DNA of 64,000 bases, from positions 7,936,001 through 8,000,000 of the forward strand of contig NZ_JAUSYH010000001.1 of NCBI RefSeq assembly GCF_030816715.1. The letters run 5' to 3'. This DNA comes from Streptomyces achromogenes (GTDB lineage: Bacteria > Actinomycetota > Actinomycetes > Streptomycetales > Streptomycetaceae). The notes under the pieces were generated by a model. It had not been told where the DNA came from, searched no databases, and saw only the letters and a list, made by a program, of their open reading frames with translations. A program made the translations under genes and the position numbers. This document shows positions 56,601-64,000 of the stretch, one piece after another (the first letter of the stretch is position 1; each line of letters starts with the position of its first letter).

Positions 56601-59600
56601 GTCGAGCACCACCACAGCGACGGCCGGGCCGAGTTGGCGCGACGTATCGCCGTGGCCGTCGGCGACGCCCCGGTCGCCGGCGTCGTCTCCACCCTCGCCC
56701 TGGAGCGCGGGGGGAACGCGGACGTGCCCGACGGTGTTCTCGCGACCACGGTACTCGTCCAGGCCCTCGGAGACGCCGCTGTCCCGGCGCCGCTGTGGAC
56801 CATGACCCGGGAAGCCGTCACCGCCACGGCCGGCGATCCGGCCCCGGAACCCGACCAGGCCGCCGTCTGGGGCCTGGGACGCGTCGTCGCCCTGGAACAC
56901 CCCGACCGCTGGGGCGGTCTCGTGGACCTGCCCGCGACCCTGGACCGGCGTTCGGCCGCCCGGCTGGTCACCCTGCTCGCCGACGGCGCGACGGCCGCAG
57001 GCCCGCGCGAGGACCAGGTCGCGGTCCGCTCCCGCGGACTCCTGGGCCGCCGCCTGGTTCCGGCCTCTCCCGCATTGGAATCCGCCTGGCAGCCGTCCGG
57101 CACGGTGCTGGTGACCGGCGGCACAGGCGCGCTGGGCGCCAGAGTGGCCCGGTGGGCCGCCCGGGCGGGCGCCGCGCACCTGATCCTGGTCAGCCGCAAC
57201 GGGGACCGGGCGCCGGGCGCCGAGGACCTGCGCGGCGAACTGCTCGACGCCGGCGTCGAAGTGACGTTCGCAGCACTGGATCTGACGAACCGTAAGGCAT
57301 TGCGCGCGCTGCTCGACGCCCACCCTGTCGACGCGGTCGTCCACACGGCAGGGGTGCTGGAGGACGGCGTCCTCGACGGCCTGACGCCGGCCGCCTTCAA
57401 GAAGGTCTTCGCCGCCAAGGCCGCCGGCGCACGCAACCTGGACGAGCTGACCCGCAACCGCGAGCTCTCCGCCTTCGTCCTCTTCTCGTCCTTCGCCGGC
57501 ACGGTCGGCTCCGCCGGACAGGCCAACTACGCCGCCGCCAACGCCCTGTTGGACGCCCTCGCGGAGCGGCGCAGGAGCGAGGGGCTGCCCGCCACCTCGA
57601 TCGCCTGGGGGCCGTGGGCAGGCGGCGGCATGGCCGCCGACGCCGACGCGGAGGGCCGGCAGACGAGAGGCGGCGTGGGCCTCCTCGACCCCGACCGGGC
57701 CCTGGACGCCCTCGCCGCCGCCGCTGGGGACGCGGCTGCCACGGCCTTCGTGGCCGACGTCGACTGGAGCCGTTTCGGCGCCGCCTTCACAGCGGTCCGG
57801 CACAGCTCGTTCCTCGGAGAGGTGTACCGCGCCCCGGTCGGACCCCAGGTCACCGCCGAGACCGTCACGACCGGACTCCAGGCGCGTCTGCGCGGCTTCG
57901 CCCCTGAGGCGCGCCTGCGGGAGCTCGTCACAGAGGTCCGCGCCCGGGCCGCGGCGGCACTCGGACACACCGGCACCGAACAGGTCGGCGCGGAGCGGGC
58001 CTTCCGCGACCTGGGCGTGGACTCGTTGATCGCGGTGGAGCTGCGCAATGTCCTGGCCTCCGTGTCGGGTGTCGGCCTCCCGGCGACGGTGGTCTTCGAC
58101 CATCCGACCCCGCAGGCGCTGGCGGCGTTCCTCCACGCCGAGTTGTTCGGGGAGGAGGCCGCCGCTGCCGCCACGTCGTACGGGACCACCGCGATCGCGG
58201 TGGACGAGCCGGTGGCGATCGTGGGCATGGCCTGTCGTTTCCCCGGTGGTGTGGAGACCCCGGAGCAGTTCTGGGAGCTGCTCGCGGACGGCCGCGAGGG
58301 CATCGGCGACTTCCCCACCGACCGCGGCTGGGACCTCGACCTGCTCTTCGCCCCTGACCCGGACAACCCCTACGCCAGCCACACCGCGCACGGTGGCTTC
58401 CTGTCCGATGTCGGTCAGTTCGACGCGGAGTTCTTCGGGGTGTCGCCGCGTGAGGCGTTGGCGATGGATCCGCAGCAGCGGTTGTTGCTGGAGGTGTCGT
58501 GGGAGGCGGTGGAGCGGGCGGGGGTGGATCCCCGGTCGTTGCGGGGGAGTCGTACGGGTGTGTTCGTGGGGACGAACGGTCAGGACTATCCGGCGTTGTT
58601 GAGTGTGTCGGAGGGTGACTTCGGGGGGTATGTCGGCACGGGGAACGCGGCGAGTGTGGCGTCGGGCCGGGTGTCGTATGTGCTGGGTCTTGAGGGTCCG
58701 GCGGTGACGGTGGACACGGCGTGTTCGTCGTCGTTGGTGGCGTTGCATCTGGCGGGGCAGGCGTTGCGGTCGGGGGAGTGTGATCTGGCGCTGGCGGGTG
58801 GTGTGACGGTGATGTCGACGCCGGGTGCTTTCGTGGAGTTCGGTCGTCAGGGTGGGTTGGCGGCGGATGGTCGGTGCAGGGCGTTCGGTGAGGGTGCGGA
58901 TGGTACGGGGTGGGGTGAGGGGGTCGGGGTGCTGTTGGTGGAGCGGTTGTCGGATGCGCGTCGGTTGGGGCATCGGGTGTTGGCGGTGGTGCGGGGTTCG
59001 GCGGTGAATCAGGATGGTGCGTCGAATGGGTTGACGGCTCCGAACGGTCCGTCGCAGCAGCGGGTGATTCGTGCGGCGTTGGGGTCGGCGGGGTTGTCGG
59101 CGGTGGATGTGGATGTGGTGGAGGCGCATGGTACGGGGACGCGGTTGGGTGATCCGATCGAGGCGCAGGCGCTTCTTGCCGCTTACGGCCAGGGTCGTCC
59201 GTCTGGCCGGCCGTTGTGGTTGGGGTCGGTGAAGTCGAATGTGGGTCATACGCAGGCGGCTGCGGGTGTGGCTGGTGTGATCAAGATGGTGCAGGCGTTG
59301 CGTCATGGGGTGTTGCCGGCGACGTTGCATGTGGGTGAGCCGTCGTCGCATGTGGACTGGTCGGCCGGGGACGTGCGGCTGCTGACGCAACGGCAGCCGT
59401 GGCCCGGGGAGGGTGGGCGTGTGCGGCGTGCGGGGGTGTCGTCGTTCGGTCTGTCCGGCACCAACGCGCACGTCATCCTCGAACAGGCCCCTGCCGAGCC
59501 GGTGGACGAGGTTGAGGGGGACGGCGAGGGCGAGGGCGCGGGTGCGGGTGAGGGTCTGCCGGTGGTGCCGTGGGTGCTGTCCGGACGCGGCGCCGACGCT

Positions 59601-62600
59601 CTGCGCTCACAAGCCGGCCGTCTGCTGGACGCCGTGCGGTCCACCCCCGGCATCGACTGCGCGGAGGTGGGCGCCGCCCTCGTCGCGACGCGTACCGCGT
59701 TCGAGGACCGGGCCGTCGTCTGGGGCCGGGACCGCACCGAACTCCTCCACGCCCTCGAAACGTTGGCGGCAGGAGAAGCCGACCCTCATGCCGTCACCGG
59801 AACGGTGGGCGAAGGTCGGACGGCGTTCTTGTTCGCGGGTCAGGGTGCGCAGCGGGTGGGGATGGGGCGTGAGTTGTATGTGTCGTTCCCGGTGTTCGCG
59901 GAGGCGTTCGACGCGGTGTGTGCGCGGGTGGGCGGTGGGTTGCGGGAGGTTGTGTTCGGTGGGGACGTGGAGCGGCTGGAGCGTACGGAGTGGGCGCAGC
60001 CTGCGTTGTTCGCGGTCGAGGTGGCGTTGTTCCGTCTGGTGGAGTCGTTCGGGGTGCGTCCTGATTTCCTGATGGGGCATTCGGTCGGTGAGATCGCTGC
60101 CGCGCATGTGGCGGGTGTGTTCTGTCTGGAGGACGCGTGTGCTCTGGTGGTGGCGCGGGGGCGGTTGATGCAGGGGTTGCCCGGGGGTGGCGCGATGGTC
60201 GCTCTGCAGGCGTCCGAGGACGAGGTTCTGCCACTCCTGGAGGGCCGTGGGGCGGAGGTGTCGGTCGCTGCGGTGAACGGCCCGTGTGCGGTGGTGATCG
60301 CGGGTGTCGAGGCGGCCGTCACCGAGATCGCTGCGGAGTTGAAGGCGCGAGGTCGTCGGACGTCTCGTCTGCGGGTGTCGCACGCGTTCCACTCGCCGTT
60401 GATGGAGCCGATGCTGGAGGCCTTCCGTGAGGTCGCGGAGGGGATCGCCTATGGCTCTCCGGTGATTCCGTTGGTGTCGAACGTGTCCGGGCGGCTCGCG
60501 GTGGAGGGCGAGTTGGCGTCGGCGGGGTACTGGGTGCGGCATGTGCGTGAGGCGGTGCGTTTCGCCGACGGGATGGGTGTGCTGGCCGGCGAGGGCGTGA
60601 CGCGGTTCCTGGAGATCGGCCCCGACTCCACCCTCACCGCGCTCGCCCGTGCCGCTCTCGGGGACGGTGTCCTCTGCGTTCCCGTGCAGCGCAAGGGCCG
60701 CCCCGAAGTCGACGGCTTGTTCGCGGCGATGGCCGCTCAGTACGCCTGCGGACTTCCCGTCCGCTGGGGCGGGTTCTTCGCCGGCGTGCGCCCCGCGCCG
60801 CTGCCCACGTACGCCTTCCAGCGCACCCGGTACTGGCCCGAGGTGAAGAAGAGGGCCCTTGCGGCGACGGACGTGGTGACGGCCGGGGAGGCCGCGTTCT
60901 GGGCTGCCGTCGATCAGGGTGACGCCGATGGACTCGCCGGGTTCCTCGGCCTCGGCGGCGGAGAACTGAACGGTGTCGTCCCGGCGCTGACGGAATGGCG
61001 GCGTGCTCAGCTCGAACGGACCGCCGTGGATTCGCTGCGCTACCGCGTCCGTTGGGATCGTCTGGCGACGGGAGTCGAGCGGACGGTCAGCGGTCGCTGG
61101 CTGCTGCTGCAGGCCGGTGACGACGAGGCACTGCCCGGCATCGAGGAGTTCGTGCCGGGAGTCGAGCGCGTGGTCTGCGCCACCGGCAGGGAACGCACGG
61201 TTCTGCGCGATCTGTTCGGCGCGGCCATGGCCGACGGCGTTCCCGTCGCCGGTGTGCTCTCGTGCCTGCCGGGTGTGGACAGCGCGCTTGCCCTGGTGCA
61301 GGCCCACGGTGACGCCGGGCTCAGCGCGCGGCTGTGGATCGTCACCAGCGGCGCCGTGGCCGTGGGAGCCGGGACCGAGGCCGCGATCGAGCCCGGAGCA
61401 GCCTCCGTGTGGGGCCTCGGGCGGGTCGCCGCGCTCGAACATCCGGATGTCTGGGGTGGTCTGCTCGACCTGCCCGCACGGCCGGACCGACGCGCCCTCG
61501 CTCGGGCCGCCGCCGTTCTGGAGGCCGCCGACGAGGACCAGGTGGCGGTGCGCGGCGCCCAGGCCTACGCCCGCAGGCTCGTGCCCGCTCCCGTCCCCGC
61601 CGGCACGGGGGAGTGGACGTCCCCGGAACGTGTCCTGATCACCGGCGGCACCGGCGCCCTCGGTGCGCGTGTCGCGCACTGGGCCGTCGGGCGCGGGGCG
61701 CGCGAGCTGGTGCTGACCGGCCGTCGTGGGCCCCAGGCGCCCGGCGCGGACGAGCTGCGCGCGCAACTCGCCGAGCTCGGCGCGCGGGTGTCCGTGGTGG
61801 CCTGCGACATGGGCGACCGGGACGCGGTCGAGCGGCTCCTCGCCGAGCACCCCGTGGACGCGGTGCTGCACTGTGCGGGCGTCCTCGACGACGACGTCAT
61901 CGCCGCCTGCTCGCCCGACCGGCTCGCGGCCGTGCTGCGGGCCAAGGCCGTGGCCGCCGACCACCTCGACGAACTGACCCGTGACAGCGGGCTGTCGGCC
62001 TTCGTGACGTTCTCCTCGATAGCCGGCGTCTGGGGGAGCGGGGGGCAGGCCGCGTACGCCGCCGCCAACGCCCACCTGGACGCGCTGGTCGAGCGCCGTC
62101 GCGCCCGCGGCCTGGCCGGCACCTCCGTGGCCTGGGGGCCGTGGGGCGACACCGGCATGGCCGCCGACGAGGAGGCGGCGAAGCTGCTGATCCGCAGGGG
62201 GCTGCGGCCGCTCGATCCCGCTGCCGCGCTGACCTCGCTCGAGTGCGCACTGGCCGGCCGGGACACGACCGTGGTCGTGGCCGACGTGGACTGGGAGCGG
62301 TTCCTGGCCGCCTTCACCACCGGCCGTCCCAGCCCTCTGCTCGCCGTGCCGGCCGGCACGGCCGCGGCCCCGGCCGCGGACGGAGCCGTCACGGAGGCGG
62401 GCAGCACGCTGCGCGAGCGCCTCGCACCGCTCACCGCGGAGGAGCGCGAGGCCGGCCTGCTCGACCTGGTGTGCCGTCGTGCCGCCGCCGCGCTCGGCCA
62501 CGCCGACCCGGCCGCGGTCACCGTGGGACGGGCCTTCCGCGACATGGGCTTCGACTCGCTGACCGCGGTCGAACTGCGCGACGACCTCACCGCCGAGACC

Positions 62601-64000
62601 GGCGTCCCGCTGCCGACCACGCTGGTCTTCGACCATCCCACGCCGCTCGCCGTCGCCGAGCACCTCCGGGACGTGCTGTTCGGGACCGTGGAGGTCCGGC
62701 ACGAGGTCACGGCGCGGATCGCCGACACCGACCCCGTGGTCATCGTCGGCATGGGCTGCCGGCTGCCCGGTGGCATCGACGGCCCCGACCGGCTGTGGGA
62801 GCTGCTGGCCGCGGGCGGCGACACCGTCGGCGGGTTCCCCGAGGACCGCGGCTGGGACCTGACGTCCCTGCTCCAGGTCAGCGACACCCGTTCCGGCGGC
62901 TTCCTGACCCGGGCCTCCGCCTTCGACGCCGCGTTCTTCGGCATCAGCCCCCGCGAGGCGCAGGCGCTCGACCCGCAGCAGCGGCTGGTGCTGGAAACCT
63001 CCTGGGAGGCGCTGGAGTTCGCCGGCATCGACCCCACCGCGCTCAAGGGCTCGCGCACCGGCGTCTTCGTCGGCGCCGGCAGTTCCGGCTACGCCACCGG
63101 TCTGACGGAGATCCCCGAGGGCCTCGGCGGACATCTGCTGACCGGTCAGGCGGGCAGTGTGGTCTCCGGCCGCATCGCCTACTCCCTCGGACTCGAGGGT
63201 CCGGCCGTCACCGTCGACACCGCCTGCTCCTCCTCCCTGGTCGCCCTGCACCTGGCCGCGCAGTCGCTGCGGTCCGGCGAGAGCGACCTGGCCCTCGCCG
63301 GGGGCGTGACGGTCATGGCCGACCCGGGCGCCTTCGTCGAGTTCAGCCTTCAGGGCGGACTGGCCCCGGACGGCCGGTGCAAGGCGTTCTCTGAGGAGGC
63401 CGACGGCACAGGCTGGGCCGAGGGTGTCGGCATCCTCGTCGTGGAGCGGCTGTCCGACGCGCGGCGCAACGGTCACCGTGTGCTGGCCGTCGTCGAGGGG
63501 ACCGCCGTCAACCAGGACGGCGCGTCCAACGGTCTGACCGCCCCCAACGGGCCGTCGCAGCAGCGGGTCATCCGGCAGGCGCTGGCGGCGGCGGGGCTGT
63601 CCCCCAAGGACGTGGACGCCGTGGAGGCGCACGGCACCGGAACCACCCTCGGCGACCCCATCGAGGCCCAGGCGCTGATCGCGGCCTACGGCCAGGACCG
63701 CGACGAGGACCGGCCGCTGTGGCTGGGCTCCGTCAAGTCCAACCTGGGCCACACCCAGGCCGCGGCCGGAGCCGTCGGCGTCATCAAGATGGTCCTCGCC
63801 CTGCGCAACGGGATGCTGCCGGCCACCCTGCACGCCGGCCGCCCCTCCTCCCGCGTCGACTGGAACACCGGTCGGGTCCGCCTCCTGGACGAGGCCGTGG
63901 CCTGGCACGCCGGCGACCGAACCCGCCGTGCCGGTGTCTCCGCGTTCGGCGTCTCCGGCACCAACGCACACGTCGTCCTCGCCGAACCGGCCGCTGCCGG
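53694..64000 (+). CDS. Type I modular polyketide synthase 3 (3' end beyond window): modules 6, 7 and KS of 8
   Basis: At least 3435 residues with no stop before the window end. Order: docking coil / KS-AT-KR-ACP / KS-AT-KR-ACP / KS... The ATG at 53694 gives MTNEAQLRDYLKRVTVDLHNTRRRLRQLE, a coiled-coil docking helix very like that of PKS2, so it should accept the chain from PKS2's C-terminus. GGGGGC lies 7 nt upstream. The frame is continuous: the KS starts of modules 7 and 8 are in phase with the ATG. Both complete modules carry malonyl-type ATs and one KR each, with no DH or ER. The cut falls just after KS8 ('VSGTNAHVVLAEP'). Confidence 0.95.
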   Translation, partial: MTNEAQLRDYLKRVTVDLHNTRRRLRQLEAREQEPVAIVGMSCRLPGGVRTPDDFWDLLIDGADAVTDWPADRGWSTAPGPDHGAAGRRRGGFLDDADRFDPAFFGISPREALAMDPQQRLLLEVVWEAFERAGIDPTTLRGSRSGVFVGCSDQGYTSGLREIPDDVRGHLLTGNSMSVLSGRVAYTLGLEGPAVTVDTACSSSLVALHLAAQSLRSGECSLAVVGGVTVMSSPGAFVEFEQQGGLAGDGRCKAFSDDADGTGWAEGAGTIVVERLSDARRNGHQVLAVLRGSAVNQDGASNGLTAPNGLAQQRVILAALANAGLPASEIDAVEAHGTGTSLGDPIEAQALLATYGQGRTADRPLWLGSAKSNIGHTQAAAGVVGVIKSVLALRHGVLPPTLHADRPSHHVDWSAGHVRLLTGPVDWPHVDHPHRVGVSAFGVSGTNAHAVIEQAPEPAADETTPEPEPRTALPVLPWLLSARDETALRGQAGRLAAHLTERPDTDLYDLAASLATTRTAFEARAVLQGHDRAELLAGLSALATGGPDARTTIGTTRGGRTAFLFAGQGAQRVGMGRELYVSFPVFAEAFDAVCAQVGGGLRDVVFGGDVERLERTEWAQPALFAVEVALFRLVESFGVRPDFLMGHSVGEIAAAHVAGVFCLEDACALVVARGRLMQALPGGGAMVALQASEDEVLPLLEGRGAEVSVAAVNGPRAVVIAGVEAAVTAIADQFRAQGRRTSRLRVSHAFHSPLMEPMLEAFRTVAEGIAYDSPVIPLVSNVSGRLAVEGELASAGYWVRHVREAVRFADGMGVLAGEGVTRFLEIGPDSTLTALAQNNAADDALYAPVLRKDGEESRHFVTALARLHVSGAAVAWSTLLPAARTVELPTYAFHRDRFWLERSYAEDGSAVAVDGLHHRVVWRTVAGLPEGARLSGRWLFLRPVSSAGADGWDGALTGALHDAGAELVAVEHHHSDGRAELARRIAVAVGDAPVAGVVSTLALERGGNADVPDGVLATTVLVQALGDAAVPAPLWTMTREAVTATAGDPAPEPDQAAVWGLGRVVALEHPDRWGGLVDLPATLDRRSAARLVTLLADGATAAGPREDQVAVRSRGLLGRRLVPASPALESAWQPSGTVLVTGGTGALGARVARWAARAGAAHLILVSRNGDRAPGAEDLRGELLDAGVEVTFAALDLTNRKALRALLDAHPVDAVVHTAGVLEDGVLDGLTPAAFKKVFAAKAAGARNLDELTRNRELSAFVLFSSFAGTVGSAGQANYAAANALLDALAERRRSEGLPATSIAWGPWAGGGMAADADAEGRQTRGGVGLLDPDRALDALAAAAGDAAATAFVADVDWSRFGAAFTAVRHSSFLGEVYRAPVGPQVTAETVTTGLQARLRGFAPEARLRELVTEVRARAAAALGHTGTEQVGAERAFRDLGVDSLIAVELRNVLASVSGVGLPATVVFDHPTPQALAAFLHAELFGEEAAAAATSYGTTAIAVDEPVAIVGMACRFPGGVETPEQFWELLADGREGIGDFPTDRGWDLDLLFAPDPDNPYASHTAHGGFLSDVGQFDAEFFGVSPREALAMDPQQRLLLEVSWEAVERAGVDPRSLRGSRTGVFVGTNGQDYPALLSVSEGDFGGYVGTGNAASVASGRVSYVLGLEGPAVTVDTACSSSLVALHLAGQALRSGECDLALAGGVTVMSTPGAFVEFGRQGGLAADGRCRAFGEGADGTGWGEGVGVLLVERLSDARRLGHRVLAVVRGSAVNQDGASNGLTAPNGPSQQRVIRAALGSAGLSAVDVDVVEAHGTGTRLGDPIEAQALLAAYGQGRPSGRPLWLGSVKSNVGHTQAAAGVAGVIKMVQALRHGVLPATLHVGEPSSHVDWSAGDVRLLTQRQPWPGEGGRVRRAGVSSFGLSGTNAHVILEQAPAEPVDEVEGDGEGEGAGAGEGLPVVPWVLSGRGADALRSQAGRLLDAVRSTPGIDCAEVGAALVATRTAFEDRAVVWGRDRTELLHALETLAAGEADPHAVTGTVGEGRTAFLFAGQGAQRVGMGRELYVSFPVFAEAFDAVCARVGGGLREVVFGGDVERLERTEWAQPALFAVEVALFRLVESFGVRPDFLMGHSVGEIAAAHVAGVFCLEDACALVVARGRLMQGLPGGGAMVALQASEDEVLPLLEGRGAEVSVAAVNGPCAVVIAGVEAAVTEIAAELKARGRRTSRLRVSHAFHSPLMEPMLEAFREVAEGIAYGSPVIPLVSNVSGRLAVEGELASAGYWVRHVREAVRFADGMGVLAGEGVTRFLEIGPDSTLTALARAALGDGVLCVPVQRKGRPEVDGLFAAMAAQYACGLPVRWGGFFAGVRPAPLPTYAFQRTRYWPEVKKRALAATDVVTAGEAAFWAAVDQGDADGLAGFLGLGGGELNGVVPALTEWRRAQLERTAVDSLRYRVRWDRLATGVERTVSGRWLLLQAGDDEALPGIEEFVPGVERVVCATGRERTVLRDLFGAAMADGVPVAGVLSCLPGVDSALALVQAHGDAGLSARLWIVTSGAVAVGAGTEAAIEPGAASVWGLGRVAALEHPDVWGGLLDLPARPDRRALARAAAVLEAADEDQVAVRGAQAYARRLVPAPVPAGTGEWTSPERVLITGGTGALGARVAHWAVGRGARELVLTGRRGPQAPGADELRAQLAELGARVSVVACDMGDRDAVERLLAEHPVDAVLHCAGVLDDDVIAACSPDRLAAVLRAKAVAADHLDELTRDSGLSAFVTFSSIAGVWGSGGQAAYAAANAHLDALVERRRARGLAGTSVAWGPWGDTGMAADEEAAKLLIRRGLRPLDPAAALTSLECALAGRDTTVVVADVDWERFLAAFTTGRPSPLLAVPAGTAAAPAADGAVTEAGSTLRERLAPLTAEEREAGLLDLVCRRAAAALGHADPAAVTVGRAFRDMGFDSLTAVELRDDLTAETGVPLPTTLVFDHPTPLAVAEHLRDVLFGTVEVRHEVTARIADTDPVVIVGMGCRLPGGIDGPDRLWELLAAGGDTVGGFPEDRGWDLTSLLQVSDTRSGGFLTRASAFDAAFFGISPREAQALDPQQRLVLETSWEALEFAGIDPTALKGSRTGVFVGAGSSGYATGLTEIPEGLGGHLLTGQAGSVVSGRIAYSLGLEGPAVTVDTACSSSLVALHLAAQSLRSGESDLALAGGVTVMADPGAFVEFSLQGGLAPDGRCKAFSEEADGTGWAEGVGILVVERLSDARRNGHRVLAVVEGTAVNQDGASNGLTAPNGPSQQRVIRQALAAAGLSPKDVDAVEAHGTGTTLGDPIEAQALIAAYGQDRDEDRPLWLGSVKSNLGHTQAAAGAVGVIKMVLALRNGMLPATLHAGRPSSRVDWNTGRVRLLDEAVAWHAGDRTRRAGVSAFGVSGTNAHVVLAEPAAA
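53793..58150 (+). other. PKS module 6: KS-AT(malonyl)-KR(B1)-ACP
   Basis: KS 53793-55060 with Cys201. AT 55374-56397: Ser648 in GHSVG, HAFH at 748-751. KR about 57096-57770: 'GVLEDG' (LED variant of LDD), no Trp and no B2 Pro in 'TVGSAGQANYAAANA', hence B1. ACP Ser1444 in 'LGVDSLIAVEL'. The AT-KR gap is too short for a DH. Confidence 0.88.
55368..56200 (+). repeat. Near-identical malonyl-AT tract, copy 1 (module 6)
   Basis: About 833 bp matching 59814-60646 at a constant offset of 4446, with scattered substitutions (for example 55494 CAGGTG versus CGGGTG; a cluster around 55885-55920). Codons are GT-biased relative to the flanks. Confidence 0.88.
58203..62680 (+). other. PKS module 7: KS-AT(malonyl)-KR(mixed motif)-ACP
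   Basis: KS 58203-59485 with Cys1677, written in GT-ending codons like ATs 1-4. AT 59820-60840 (GHSVG, HAFH). KR about 61626-62290 carries both the B-type 'GVLDDDVI' and the A-type Trp in 'AGVWGSGGQAAYAAANA', so the hydroxyl configuration cannot be called. ACP Ser2955. Confidence 0.86.
59814..60646 (+). repeat. Near-identical malonyl-AT tract, copy 2 (module 7)
   Basis: Partner of 55368-56200. Identity ends at the last AT segment 'DSTLTALA'; the downstream linker sequences are unrelated. Confidence 0.88.
62730..64000 (+). other. PKS module 8: KS domain (window ends before its AT)
   Basis: KS with Cys3178 in 'VDTACSSSL' and the His-bearing segments 'EAHGTGTTLG' and 'SNLGHTQAAAG', so condensing-competent. 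AT choice and reduction are unknown. Confidence 0.9.

Noticed and set aside
53694..64000. Possible frameshift or split of PKS3
   Set aside because: The KS starts of modules 7 and 8 are in the same phase as the ATG at 53694, and the translated domains run on without interruption.

Overview
The window is high-GC actinobacterial DNA, almost certainly Streptomyces. Codons are strongly G/C-ending, GTG and TTG starts are common, genes overlap by ATGA or GTGA, rare TTA codons occur, and the gene families (modular type I PKS, futalosine-pathway type nucleosidase, BldA-style TTA genes) fit that genus. No rRNA, tRNA, CRISPR array or intact insertion sequence was seen.

Left part (1-21 kb), mostly chromosomal and catabolic. 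1-4.3 kb is the end of a [NiFe]-hydrogenase maturation operon: hypF (5' truncated by the window edge), hypC, hypD, hypE. It is followed by a small hydrophilic protein and a secreted GH54/CBM13 arabinofuranosidase with a LacI-type operator. 6.8-10.3 kb holds a LysR regulator divergent from a tightly coupled thiolase and CoA-transferase set (pcaF-pcaI-pcaJ type, the end of the beta-ketoadipate pathway). 10.4-15.8 kb holds an ABC exporter of the MacB/FtsX type (permease plus ATPase), divergent from a histidine kinase and response regulator, with a clean palindrome between them. A hemolysin-III family membrane protein follows. 16.7-19.4 kb is a pectin-related patch: a rhamnogalacturonan acetylesterase and a pectinesterase, each with a TTA codon in its signal peptide, plus likely gene remnants (GH43 tail, TetR tail, orphan regulated starts).

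Right part (about 19.6-64 kb) is the left arm of a large modular polyketide cluster that continues past the window. On the minus strand are a VC0807-like membrane protein, a TetR regulator, an NDP-hexose 3-ketoreductase and an NDP-hexose 2,3-dehydratase. On the plus strand are three giant PKS genes: PKS1 (KSQ loading module plus modules 1-2), PKS2 (modules 3-5) and PKS3 (modules 6-7 and the KS of module 8, cut by the window end). Between PKS2 and PKS3 lie a glucose-1-phosphate thymidylyltransferase and, overlapping it by 4 nt, a futalosine-hydrolase (MqnB) homologue.

Reading the domains collinearly, the chain starts from propionate (KSQ with a methylmalonyl AT). Four methylmalonate units follow, each left as a hydroxyl; then a malonate unit reduced to a double bond; then two malonate units left as hydroxyls; then at least one more module. 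With the sugar genes this points to a glycosylated macrolide or related polyol polyketide built on a deoxyhexose of the 2,6-dideoxy class. I do not recognise the product. The methylmalonyl-AT regions of modules 1-4 are nearly identical to one another and have a GT-rich codon usage unlike the flanking DNA. The malonyl ATs of modules 6 and 7 form a second near-identical pair. Both suggest recent homogenisation or swapping of ATs. Two sites resembling the PimM-type PAS-LuxR operator lie upstream of PKS1 and PKS3.
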